DNA of 64,000 nt from Sphaerisporangium dianthi (GTDB lineage Bacteria > Actinomycetota > Actinomycetes > Streptosporangiales > Streptosporangiaceae), in the NCBI RefSeq assembly GCF_042654065.1, contig NZ_JBHSFP010000008.1:242684-306683 (forward strand), given 5' to 3'. Below are positions 25,550 to 33,862 of the stretch, one piece after another (the first letter of the stretch is position 1; each line of letters begins with the position of its first letter). Position numbers and translations under genes: made by a program. Under the pieces are notes generated by a model. That model did no database searches. It was not told the DNA's origin and saw nothing but the letters and a program-made list of their open reading frames with translations.

Positions 25550-25561
25550 GTGAGCGCTAAC
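25550..25561. promoter_or_regulatory. LacI-type operator, site 3 (GTGAGCGCTAAC)
   Basis: One mismatch from the perfect palindrome at 25024; 215 bases upstream of the cutinase gene start. Confidence 0.5.
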
Positions 25562-25775
25562 AGCGTATGGCGCGGCAGGTCGGCGTCCGTATTCCCCTGA
25601 ACGGGACCTCTGCACTTTCTCCTGACGAACCACCTTGGCGATGGCCGGACACTCGACTCCCCCGAGATGCGCGGAACCAGGACCACGACGCAGCCAGGTA
25701 ACCGGCGCCGGTCATTGACCGCGGATTCCTCGACGCCGAGCACGGCGCCGGAAGTGCATGAGTGGAGGAAAATAA

Positions 25776-27143
25776 GTGCGACGACGTGTGAGTGAGTCAC
25801 CGGCACCTGACGCTGCCGGCGGGCCGCGACCGCAGCCCGGCTCTCGAGCGTGGTTGACCAAGCGCGTGGCCGCGGTGGTGGCCATCCTCGGGCTGCTCGC
25901 GGTGACCGTCGCGACTCGACCGGCATCGGCCGCCGACAATCCCTACCAGCGGGGCCCCGACCCGACCTTGACCAGCGTGGCGGCCACCAGGGGGACCTTC
26001 GCCACCGCGCAGATGAGCGTGCCGGGGAACGGCTTCGGCAGCGGGGTGATCTACTACCCGACGGATACCAGCCAGACCTTCGGCGGGGTCGCGATCGTGC
26101 CCGGCTACTCCGCGCTGTTCTCCGTCGAAGAGGCCTGGATGGGCCACTGGCTGGCGTCCTTCGGATTCGTCGTGATCGGAATCGAGACCGTCAGCCGTAC
26201 CGACAGCGCGGATGCCCGGGCGACCCAGCTCCTCGCCGCGCTCGACTACCTCACGCAGCGGAGTTCGGTGCGCGACCGGGTCGACCCCAGCCGATTGTCG
26301 GTGATCGGCCACTCCGCGGGAGGCGCCGGCGTCCTCACCGCGCTGCTCCGGCGGCCCACGCTGAAAGCCGCGGTCGGACTCGCGCCCGGCTCCCCTGTGG
26401 GGAACTTCAACATGTCCAACGACCGGGTGCCGACGATGTTCATCTCGGGACAGCGGGATACGACGGTCACGCAGTCATATCTGAACGCGATCTACACCAC
26501 TATCCCCGCCACGACACCGAGCGCCTGGGTGGAGATAACCGGCGTGGACCATCTGTTCGCGACACGGGCGAACACCACCGAGATGCGGGTGCTGATCCCC
26601 TGGTTGAAGATCTTCGTCGACAACGACACGCGGTACACCCAGTTCCTGTGCCCGCTGATGGATTCGGCCGGCATCTCCATGTACCGCAACAAGTGTCCGT
26701 ACACGCCGTCGCCGTCGCCGTCGCCCAGCCCGTCACCTTCGCCCAGCCCGTCGCCCTCACCCTCACCCTCGCCCAGCCCGTCGCCGTCACCGTCGCCCTC
26801 GCCCAGCCCGTCACCCTCGCCGTCCACCAGCCCGTCGCCCCAGCCCCCAGGCGCCTGCGCCGCGACTTACCGCACGGTGAACTCGTGGTCCGGCGGCTAC
26901 CAGGGTGAGGTCACCGTGAAGGCGGGAGACTCGGCGGTCAACGGGTGGACCGTCAGATGGACGCTGAGCGGCGGTCAGTCGATCTCCCAACTGTGGAACG
27001 GCACCCTGAGTGCCAGCGGGTCCGCGGTGACGGTGTCCAACACCTCGTACAACGCCTCGATCCCGGCCTCCGGCACGACCACGTTCGGCTTCCTCGGCAA
27101 CGGCGCCCCGTCCACCCCGTCCCTGACGTGTACCAGCCCGTGA
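25776..27143 (+). CDS. Secreted cutinase/polyester-hydrolase-like esterase fused to CBM2
   Basis: 455 residues from GTG 25776 (ggagg 8 bases upstream). A Sec signal peptide ends near ATRPASA. The alpha/beta-hydrolase domain (about 55-310) follows Thermobifida cutinases: NPYQRGPDPT, VIYYP, PGYSA, GHSAGG with Ser180, Asp228, His259 and FVDNDTRYTQFLCP with the C-terminal cysteine pair. The cutinase/PETase Trp after LTP is Gly205 here, and the Met after the nucleophile is Ala. A PSPSPS linker of about 40 residues leads to a CBM2 (about 355-455, CAATYRTVNSWSGGYQ). Natural target is probably cutin, suberin or acylated polysaccharide; CBM2 would hold it on cellulose or xylan. Confidence 0.9.
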   Translation: MRRRVSESPAPDAAGGPRPQPGSRAWLTKRVAAVVAILGLLAVTVATRPASAADNPYQRGPDPTLTSVAATRGTFATAQMSVPGNGFGSGVIYYPTDTSQTFGGVAIVPGYSALFSVEEAWMGHWLASFGFVVIGIETVSRTDSADARATQLLAALDYLTQRSSVRDRVDPSRLSVIGHSAGGAGVLTALLRRPTLKAAVGLAPGSPVGNFNMSNDRVPTMFISGQRDTTVTQSYLNAIYTTIPATTPSAWVEITGVDHLFATRANTTEMRVLIPWLKIFVDNDTRYTQFLCPLMDSAGISMYRNKCPYTPSPSPSPSPSPSPSPSPSPSPSPSPSPSPSPSPSPSPSPSTSPSPQPPGACAATYRTVNSWSGGYQGEVTVKAGDSAVNGWTVRWTLSGGQSISQLWNGTLSASGSAVTVSNTSYNASIPASGTTTFGFLGNGAPSTPSLTCTSP

Positions 27144-27159
27144 CCACGACATGACGGCC

Positions 27160-27187
27160 GCCTCCGTCGAAGCGGGACGGCGGAGGC
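27160..27187 (+). terminator. Hairpin after the cutinase-CBM2 gene
   Basis: CCTCCGTC pairs with GACGG and GGAGG across a 7-nt loop with one bulged base, about 17 bases past the stop. No T-run follows. A plausible actinomycete terminator. Confidence 0.4.
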
Positions 27188-27259
27188 TTGCCGGAGTGGG
27201 CCGTGCGTGCCCTGATCGGCGTGGGGTGGCGTGTGGTCCGGTGATGCTCCTCGGCGTTC

Positions 27260-27449
27260 GTCGCCGCTGGGCCTGTGCGTGTCCGGCGAGCAGGGCGATG
27301 AGGCCGTGGGGTGTGTCGTCGCCGAAGCGCGGCTCGAAGTCGCGGGCTGCCTCGGCGGCGGCTTCGGCGCTGCGGGGGAACAGGGCGTGTTCGCATTCGG
27401 CGAGCGCGCCCTCGACGTCATGAGGGCGATCGCCGCCTGAGGGGATCAT
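27260..27449 (-). pseudogene. Remnant of an FAD-dependent monooxygenase C-terminus
   Basis: Reading leftward from about 27449, the frame contains DVEGALAECEHALFPRSAEA, ARDFEPRFGDD and GLIALL. This pattern is typical of the last helix of TetX/PHBH-like FAD monooxygenases (the ALFPRSAEAA segment). There is no FAD domain upstream and no ribosome site. The fragment is followed by unrelated low-complexity sequence, so it looks like a decayed gene end. The identification rests on this short motif. Confidence 0.45.
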
Positions 27450-27454
27450 GGGCT

Positions 27455-27478
27455 GCCGGTGCCGGTGCCGGTGCCGGT
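27455..27478. repeat. Four tandem 6-bp repeats (GCCGGT)
   Basis: Perfect fourfold hexanucleotide repeat, with a further copy at 27485, in a non-coding gap. Probably replication slippage; no function seen. Confidence 0.8.
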
Positions 27479-27771
27479 GCGGCTGCCGGTGCGCGCGCCG
27501 TCGGTGGGCGCGGGGAGAAGACCGGTCACCTGCCGGCCGATGGTTTCCTGGAAAATTTCACGCGATGACCAGCCGGCGGTCGCGGCTTCGGCGGTGCGCG
27601 CAGACGTTGAGCGCACGTGTCCAACCTATAAAGGCTCGATGGGGGACTGGCGAAGCGCATCGACGCTGTCACGAGCCCGCCAGGGGATGTCAATGGTCGG
27701 CGAAGAGAAACTTTCGCTCTAACTTGCCCTTGTGTGGCCCTGAAACATGTCATTAGTCTCGCGGCAATATT

Positions 27772-27781
27772 GAAGCGCTTC
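27772..27781. promoter_or_regulatory. LacI-type operator upstream of importer operon (GAAGCGCTTC)
   Basis: Perfect 10-bp palindrome 27 bases before the solute-binding-protein start. Size, CG centre and placement fit a LacI-family operator controlling the 27808-33536 operon. The rest of the 27144-27807 gap has no supported intact gene. Confidence 0.45.
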
Positions 27782-27807
27782 GACGACTTCGAAGGGTAGA
27801 TCCCCCC

Positions 27808-29463
27808 ATGCGACCCGAGTTGAATCGCAGAGCCTTCATCGGTGCGGCGGCGATGGCTCCGCTGCTCGCCGCCTGCAGCAATGCCCCGCGGCAGAAGACC
27901 GGTACGAACACCGAGACGGGACTGCGGGCGGCGCTTCCGGCCCACGTGCCCAGCACCGCCGTCACGGCGGACATCCCGTCCGTGACGGGGGCCGCCGGAG
28001 CGGCGACCGACCCCGGCTTCCTGAAGTACCCGGCCAACCGGATCGCCACCGTCGCGGGGGTTCCCGGCAAGGGCGGCGCCTACACCGCCGTCACCCCGCT
28101 CTGGGGAACGGTGCCGCCGGCGGGGAACTCCTTCTACGAGGCCATCAACAAGGCTCTGGGCGTCACGCTCAGCATGAAGCCGGCTGATGGCAACAACTAC
28201 GCCACCATCATCCCGACGATGACGGCCGCCAAGCGCCTACCCGACTGGATCAACCTGCCGAGCTGGTGGAACGCCAACTTCAACCTCGGGGGACTGGCCG
28301 GGACCCAGCTCGCCGACCTGACGCCCTACCTGGCCGGCGACAAGATCAAGAAGTATCCCAACCTCGCGGCCCTTCCCACCGGCGCCTGGCAGGCCGGCGC
28401 GTGGGGCGACAAGCTGTACGGCATCCCCGGCTTCTCCACCGGTTTCGCGGTACCCGGCGCCATCTTCTACCGGCGCGACATCTTCGAGGCGAAGGGCATC
28501 GCCGCCGACCAGGTCAAGTCCGCCGACGACCTGATGAACCTGGCCAAGGAGCTGACCGACGCCAAGCGCGGCGTGTGGGCCTTCGACGACGTGTGGACCT
28601 ACCTCTCCATCGCCTGGAACCTCCCCTCGACCTGGGAGGTCCAGGGCGGCAAGCTGGTCCACAAGTACGAGCTGCCGCAGTTCTACGAGGCGCTCGACTG
28701 GCACCACCGGCTGGCGAAGGGCGGCTACCTCCACCCGGACGCGATCGCCGGCCGGGAGGACGCCACCCGCTTCTACGCGGGAAAGGTGCTGATGCACGGT
28801 GGCGGCCTCGGCACCTGGAACCTGTCCGACCACCAGTCGGGCACCGCCGCCGACAAGGACTACCGCCGCGGCACGTTCGACTACATCGCCGCCGACGGCA
28901 CGAGCCGGCCCCGCATGTTCATGGGCCCCTCCACGAGCATGCTCAGCTACTTCAACATCAACCTGAAGCCGGCGCAGATCGAGGAGTTGCTGGCGGTCGC
29001 CGACTATCTGGCCGCTCCGTTCGGCTCGGCCGAGTACACGCTGGTCAACTACGGCGTCGAGGGCGTTCACCACACGATGAAGGACGGGGTGCCGACCGCG
29101 ACCGAGGACGGCAAGAAGTTCGTCCAGGCGCAGACCTTCCCCTTCCTGGCCTCGCCGCCCTCCGTGCTCAGCAGCCCCGGCGTCGACTCCATCACCAGGG
29201 ACTACGCCGCCTGGGAGGCCGCCAACGTCAACGCCCTGTACAAGCCGGTCTTCTGGAACATGAACATCAGCATGCCTCAGCAGGTGGCGTCGGCCAGCGC
29301 GGCGCAGGCCGTCGAGGACACCATCAAGGACTGCTACCACGGCAAGAAGAAGGTCTCCGACGTCCAGGCCGCCGTCGCCACCTGGAAGGCGAGCGGCGGC
29401 GGGGAGCGGCTCAGGCAGTGGACGACCGACAACGTGCTGAAGAAGTACGGCACGGGTCAGTGA
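27808..29463 (+). CDS. LplA-type sugar ABC transporter substrate-binding lipoprotein
   Basis: 551 residues with an N-terminal export signal containing RRAFIGAAAM (possible Tat motif) and lipobox LLAAC, so a membrane-anchored extracellular lipoprotein. The body is a long family-1 solute-binding protein of the LplA/aldouronate type. Its own permeases follow with overlapping starts, and a GH42 beta-galactosidase ends the operon, so the ligand is probably a galactose- or arabinose-containing oligosaccharide. No ATPase gene is present. Confidence 0.88.
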   Translation: MRPELNRRAFIGAAAMAPLLAACSNAPRQKTGTNTETGLRAALPAHVPSTAVTADIPSVTGAAGAATDPGFLKYPANRIATVAGVPGKGGAYTAVTPLWGTVPPAGNSFYEAINKALGVTLSMKPADGNNYATIIPTMTAAKRLPDWINLPSWWNANFNLGGLAGTQLADLTPYLAGDKIKKYPNLAALPTGAWQAGAWGDKLYGIPGFSTGFAVPGAIFYRRDIFEAKGIAADQVKSADDLMNLAKELTDAKRGVWAFDDVWTYLSIAWNLPSTWEVQGGKLVHKYELPQFYEALDWHHRLAKGGYLHPDAIAGREDATRFYAGKVLMHGGGLGTWNLSDHQSGTAADKDYRRGTFDYIAADGTSRPRMFMGPSTSMLSYFNINLKPAQIEELLAVADYLAAPFGSAEYTLVNYGVEGVHHTMKDGVPTATEDGKKFVQAQTFPFLASPPSVLSSPGVDSITRDYAAWEAANVNALYKPVFWNMNISMPQQVASASAAQAVEDTIKDCYHGKKKVSDVQAAVATWKASGGGERLRQWTTDNVLKKYGTGQ

Positions 29464-30395
29464 GCACGCCCGGCACGCTGAAAGCGTCTCTGACATGGCG
29501 GGAGAAGCTGCGGCGCGACCGGTCAGTTCTGATCATGGTGGTGCCCGCGGTCGTCCTGCTGCTGGTCTTCAACTATGTCCCGATGGTCGGGGTCGTCACC
29601 GCCTTCCAGTACTACGACCCGCTGATCGGGATCTGGAGCAGCGACTGGGCGGGCTTCGAGCAGTTCCGCGCGATCTTCGCAGACCCGCTGTTCTGGGGCG
29701 CGCTGAACAACACGCTGTACCTCAGCTTCGTCTCTCTCGTCCTGTTCTTCCCCATCCCGATCGCGCTGGCGATGCTGCTCAACTCGGTTCTCAGCGAGCG
29801 GGTGCGCAACTTCATCCAGTCCGTCGTCTATCTGCCGCACTTCTTCTCGTGGGTGCTGGTCATCACGGTCTTCCAGCAGATGCTGGGCGGCGCGGGCGCG
29901 CTCAACCAGTTCCTGCGCTCCCATGACCTGCGGACCTGGGACGTGATGACCGACCCGGACACCTTCGCGCTGCTGGTCACCTTCCAGGGCGTGTGGAAGG
30001 AGGCCGGGTGGGGGATCATCGTCTTCCTGGCCGCGCTGTCCGCCATCGACCCCGGCCTCTACGAGGCGTCGGCCGTGGACGGCGCCGGGCCCTTCCGGCG
30101 GATGTGGCACATCACCCTGCCCGGCCTGCGTGGGGTGATCGTGCTGATGCTGGTGCTCAGGCTCGGCGGAGCGCTCTCGGTCGGCTTCGAGCAGTTCCTC
30201 ATCCAGCGCGTGGCGGTCGGCCATGAGGCCGCGGAGGTGCTCGACACCTACTCCTTCTACTACGGCATCAGCACGGGCAACTACAGCTTCGGCGCGGCGG
30301 CCGGCCTCTTCAAGAGCGTGATCTCGCTCCTGCTCATCTGGGGTGCCAACAAGCTGGCGCACTTCTTCGGCGAGGACGGGTTGTACCGGAAATGA
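29460..30395 (+). CDS. LplB-type ABC permease
   Basis: 311 residues from GTG 29460, overlapping the binding-protein stop by 4 bases. About six transmembrane helices and the EAA cytoplasmic loop (YEASAVDGAGPFRRMWHITL) mark a carbohydrate importer permease. The NYVPMVGVVTAFQYY start is typical of the LplB subgroup that pairs with long LplA-like binding proteins. It forms the channel with the next gene. Confidence 0.93.
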   Translation: MSTPGTLKASLTWREKLRRDRSVLIMVVPAVVLLLVFNYVPMVGVVTAFQYYDPLIGIWSSDWAGFEQFRAIFADPLFWGALNNTLYLSFVSLVLFFPIPIALAMLLNSVLSERVRNFIQSVVYLPHFFSWVLVITVFQQMLGGAGALNQFLRSHDLRTWDVMTDPDTFALLVTFQGVWKEAGWGIIVFLAALSAIDPGLYEASAVDGAGPFRRMWHITLPGLRGVIVLMLVLRLGGALSVGFEQFLIQRVAVGHEAAEVLDTYSFYYGISTGNYSFGAAAGLFKSVISLLLIWGANKLAHFFGEDGLYRK

Positions 30396-31351
30396 CCAAG
30401 GTGTTCACCATCGGAAGCGGCACGACCGCCGTGGCGGCTCCCCGGGCACGGAGGATCTCGCGCCCGCCCTGGCAGGAACCGCCGACCCTCGCCGGTCGGT
30501 CCGCCAAGGGCATCACCCTCGGTGGTGTGCTGGCGATCGTGATGGGCCCCCTGTGGATCATCGTGGTGACCAGCCTGTCCACCCCCGGCGCCATCAACCG
30601 GGCCGGCGGCCTGGTGATCTGGCCGGACGGCCTGACCTTCCAGGCCTACCGGGAGATGCTGACCGACCCGACCGTGCGCACCGCGCTGGTGGTGAGCCTC
30701 GGCATCACCGTGATCGGCACGGCGTTGTCCATGGTCGTGTCCGTCCTGTGCGCCTACGGCCTGTCGCGGCCACGGTCGCTCGGGCACCGCTTCATCCTGG
30801 TGCTGCTGATCGTCACGATGTTCGTCGGCGGGGGCCTGATCCCCACCTTCCTGGTGGTGGTCGGGCTTGGCGGCTACGGCCAGTGGTGGGCGCTGATCCT
30901 GCCGGGCGCGGTCTCGGTCTTCAACATCCTGGTGCTCCGCTCCTTCTACGCCGAGACCTCCGGCGACCTGATCGACGCGGCCAGAATGGACGGGGCGGGA
31001 GACTGGCGGATCCTCCGGTCCGTCGTCCTGCCCACCTCGCGGGCGGTGACCGCCGTGATCGCGTTGTTCTACGCTGTCGGCTACTGGAACTCCTTCTTCA
31101 ACGTCATGCTCTACATGCCGACGGAGAGCGAGAAGTGGCCGCTGCAGTATGTGCTGCTGACCTACGTCAACCGCGGCGTCGGCCTGCCCGGCACGGTCAA
31201 CTCCGGCTTCGGCATGGCACACGCGCAGACCGCTCCGCTGTCGCTGCAGATGGCCGTGGTGGTGCTGACCCTGGTGCCGCTCCTGATCGTCTACCCCTTC
31301 ATGCAGAAGCATTTCCGCACCGGTGTCCTGACGGGCGCCATCAAGGGATGA
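30392..31351 (+). CDS. LplC-type ABC permease
   Basis: 319 residues, ATG overlapping the LplB stop. Hydrophilic N-terminus, then about six transmembrane helices and an EAA loop around IDAARMDGAGDWRILRSVVL. It ends QKHFRTGVLTGAIKG, the usual LplC C-terminus. It is the second permease of the importer. The ATPase must come from elsewhere (MsiK-type sharing). Confidence 0.93.
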   Translation: MTKVFTIGSGTTAVAAPRARRISRPPWQEPPTLAGRSAKGITLGGVLAIVMGPLWIIVVTSLSTPGAINRAGGLVIWPDGLTFQAYREMLTDPTVRTALVVSLGITVIGTALSMVVSVLCAYGLSRPRSLGHRFILVLLIVTMFVGGGLIPTFLVVVGLGGYGQWWALILPGAVSVFNILVLRSFYAETSGDLIDAARMDGAGDWRILRSVVLPTSRAVTAVIALFYAVGYWNSFFNVMLYMPTESEKWPLQYVLLTYVNRGVGLPGTVNSGFGMAHAQTAPLSLQMAVVVLTLVPLLIVYPFMQKHFRTGVLTGAIKG

Positions 31352-31560
31352 ACCGTATGGTGACCATCGCCGAGGAGCACCTCCCCATGCCCGCGCATTT
31401 CCCTGACCTCGGCGACACCGTGGAATGGCACGCCAAGGGCGAGACCCCGCGCGTCGACACCTGGGGCCCGGACTCGGCCCGGGTCCGCAGCACCCCGGCC
31501 GGGCGGCCGCTCGACGGCCTGCCGGGCGCGCCGCTTCCGATCCTTGAGGAGCCGGCGTGA
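31348..31560 (+). pseudogene. N-terminal remnant of a GH31 glycosidase (70 codons)
   Basis: A 70-residue frame from ATG 31348, overlapping both neighbours by 4 bases. It contains DTVEWHAKGETPRVDTWGPD, SARVRS and a DGLPGAPLP segment, the style of the N-terminal domain that opens GH31 alpha-glucosidases/xylosidases. No catalytic domain follows; the GH42 gene begins instead. It probably marks an internal deletion that left the start of the old gene, which may still serve translational coupling. GH31 assignment is tentative. Confidence 0.5.
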
Positions 31561-33536
31561 CCGCGGAGAGGCTGACGGCCCGGCTCGGCGGCCTGGCCTT
31601 CGGCGGCGACTACAACCCCGAGCAGTGGAGTGAGCCCGTCTGGAAGGAGGACGACGATCTGATGCGCGTGGCCAGGGTCAACCTGGCCACGGTGGGGGTC
31701 TTCTCATGGGCGCTCCTGGAGCCGGAGGAGGGCCGCCACGATTTCGCCTGGCTCGACGCCCACATCGAGCGCCTGCACGCCAACGGCGTCGCCGTCGACC
31801 TGGCCACGCCCACCGCTTCCCCGCCACCGTGGTTCACCCTGGCTCACCCCGATGCCCTCCCGGTGGGACCGGACGGCACCCGCCTCACGCACGGCAGCCG
31901 CGACACCTACTGCGTGGCCGCCCCCGCCTACCGGGAGGCCGCCCGCCGCGTCGCCGCCGCGCTCGCGGAGCGTTACGGTGACCACCCGGCGGTCGTCCTG
32001 TGGCACGTGCACAACGAGTACACCACGTTGTGCTGGTGCGACCACGCCGCCGCCGGCTTCCGCAGGTGGCTCCACGCCCGGCACGGCTCACTCGAAGCCC
32101 TCAACGAGGCCTGGGGCACGGCGTTCTGGAGCCAGCGCTACACCTCCTGGGAGCAGGTGCTGCCGCCGCGGGCCACCCAGTGGCACCGCAATCCCGGCCA
32201 GTGCCTGGATTACCGCCGCTTCTGGTCCGACGAGGTCGTGGCGGCCTATCGGGAGCAGCGCGATGCCATCCGCGCGCACAGCGACCGGCCCGTGACGACC
32301 AATCTCATGCTCCCCGCCTATCAGAACCTGGACCAGTGGGCCCTCGGTCGTGAGGTCGATCTGGTCGCCGTCGACCACTATCCGAGCGCGCCCGGCATGG
32401 GAGCCGCCGCCGACACCGCTTTCGGCGCCGACAGGGCCCGGTCCCTGGCGGGAGGCCGGCCGTGGCTGCTGATGGAACAGGGCACCAGCACCGTGTACGA
32501 CACCGACCGGGTCCTGCCCAAGGAGCCGGGGGAGATGCTGCGGCACACCCTCGGCCACATCGCCCGGGGCTCGGAGGGCGCCCTGTTCTTCCAGTGGCGC
32601 CAGTCCCGCGCGGGAGCCGAGCAGTGGCACTCGGCGATGGTCCCGCACGCGGGAGCCGACAGCCGGATATTCCGCGAGGTGCGGGCACTCGGCGAGACCG
32701 TCGCCCGCCTGGGCGAGCTCGCGGGCTCGACCGTCACCGCTCAGGTGGCCGTCCTCCACGACGCCGACGCCTGGTGGGCGATGGACGGCGACGGCCTGCC
32801 CTCACCGGAGCTCGACTATCACGGGGCGCTGCGCCGCGCGCACCGGACGCTGTGGGAGAGCGGCGTCACCGCCGACCTCGCCCACCCCGAACACGATCTC
32901 GGCCGCTACCGGCTCGTCATCGCCCCGGCCCTGTTCCTGCTCTCCGACGCGGGCGCCGCGAACCTGCGCCGCTACGTCGAGGGCGGCGGGACGCTGCTCG
33001 TCCAGCACTTCAGCGGTTCCGTCGACGAGCGCCTGCACGCCCGCCTCGGCGGCTACCCCGCGCGGCCGCTACGCGAGGCGCTGGGCGTCCGCGTCGAGGA
33101 GTACCGGCCGCTGCGGCGGGACGAGCGGATAACCCTGTCCGACGGCGCCCGCGCGAGCGTGTGGAGCGAGGCGCTGCGCGCCGAAGGCGCCGAGCCGATC
33201 GCGGCCTACACCCACGGCATGCTCATCGGCGCGCCCGCTCTCACCCGGCACCGCTTCGGCGGCGGGCGGGGCTGGTATCTGTCCACCCGCCTCGACGACA
33301 CCGGCTACGCCGCGCTGATCACCCGGCTCCTCGACGAGGCCGGCGTCGCCCCGGAGGCGCCCGGCCTGCCGCGCGGTGTCGAAGCCGTCACCCGCCACGC
33401 CGGCGGCGCCCGCCGCTGGCAGTTCCTGATCAACCACACGGCCGAGGCCGTACCCCTGCCCATGCCCGGTCACGACCTGCTGACGGACGGCCCGGTGGAC
33501 GAGCTGCCACCGGGCGGCTGCGCCGTGCTGAAGTAG
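31557..33536 (+). CDS. GH42 beta-galactosidase
   Basis: 659 residues from GTG 31557. GH42 pattern: GGDYNPEQW at the start, acid/base Glu154 in HVHNEYTTLCWCDHAA with the zinc-cluster-type Cys residues, and nucleophile Glu307 in LMEQGTS, followed by a trimerisation domain and a small C-terminal beta domain. No signal peptide, so it acts in the cytoplasm on imported galactosides. It is the last gene of the importer operon and supports a galacto-oligosaccharide substrate. Confidence 0.95.
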   Translation: MTAERLTARLGGLAFGGDYNPEQWSEPVWKEDDDLMRVARVNLATVGVFSWALLEPEEGRHDFAWLDAHIERLHANGVAVDLATPTASPPPWFTLAHPDALPVGPDGTRLTHGSRDTYCVAAPAYREAARRVAAALAERYGDHPAVVLWHVHNEYTTLCWCDHAAAGFRRWLHARHGSLEALNEAWGTAFWSQRYTSWEQVLPPRATQWHRNPGQCLDYRRFWSDEVVAAYREQRDAIRAHSDRPVTTNLMLPAYQNLDQWALGREVDLVAVDHYPSAPGMGAAADTAFGADRARSLAGGRPWLLMEQGTSTVYDTDRVLPKEPGEMLRHTLGHIARGSEGALFFQWRQSRAGAEQWHSAMVPHAGADSRIFREVRALGETVARLGELAGSTVTAQVAVLHDADAWWAMDGDGLPSPELDYHGALRRAHRTLWESGVTADLAHPEHDLGRYRLVIAPALFLLSDAGAANLRRYVEGGGTLLVQHFSGSVDERLHARLGGYPARPLREALGVRVEEYRPLRRDERITLSDGARASVWSEALRAEGAEPIAAYTHGMLIGAPALTRHRFGGGRGWYLSTRLDDTGYAALITRLLDEAGVAPEAPGLPRGVEAVTRHAGGARRWQFLINHTAEAVPLPMPGHDLLTDGPVDELPPGGCAVLK

Positions 33537-33563
33537 CGGGGGACATGCTTCTCAGAGATCCGT

Positions 33564-33578
33564 GCGAAAGTTTTTCGC
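33564..33578. promoter_or_regulatory. Inverted repeat GCGAAA-n3-TTTCGC upstream of LacI gene
   Basis: Perfect 6-bp arms around gtt in the 326-bp gap between GH42 and the LacI gene. A second, shorter site GAAAcTTTC lies at 33738-33746. Both match the CGAAAnTTTCG style of actinobacterial LacI operators and may mediate autoregulation. No gene is seen in the gap. Confidence 0.45.
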
Positions 33579-33862
33579 GAAACCGAACTGTCGAACGTCC
33601 GTTGCGGAAGCCGATCCGTACCGGCGACGGACAGCCGCGCCGTCCTGCCGGACACGCCGCTTTCGCAGTCCGCGTCGGTGCTCACGGAGAATCTCGGTCC
33701 GCGCCGCAGGACGGGCGCAGGGCCGGGAAGTGGGCCGGAAACTTTCTCCGGGGTTGCTCTATAGTTTTTTTTGGGGTACCGGCTCTGGCCTGCCGCCCTT
33801 CGTCTGTCAGGGGAACGTTGTCGACGGCACGGTTCTCCCGGGCCCACCGTGGATGAGGAAGG

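Larger units (their letters stand above)
24280..25775. other. 1.5-kb intergenic region with LacI-type sites and no supported gene
   Basis: Frames here give only low-complexity Arg/Ala-rich products with no recognisable motif, no consistent codon bias and no ribosome sites. The notable content is three related palindromes (24657-24668, 25024-25035, 25550-25561). Degraded genes may once have been here, but I cannot identify one. Confidence 0.5.

Noticed and set aside
26701..26840. Repeated CCGTCGCC/CCCAGCCCG units that look like a repeat array
   Set aside because: They encode the Pro-Ser linker between cutinase and CBM2, not a CRISPR or regulatory array.
33764..33772. T-run after ctctatag as a terminator
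   Set aside because: No stable GC stem precedes it; more likely part of the LacI gene leader.
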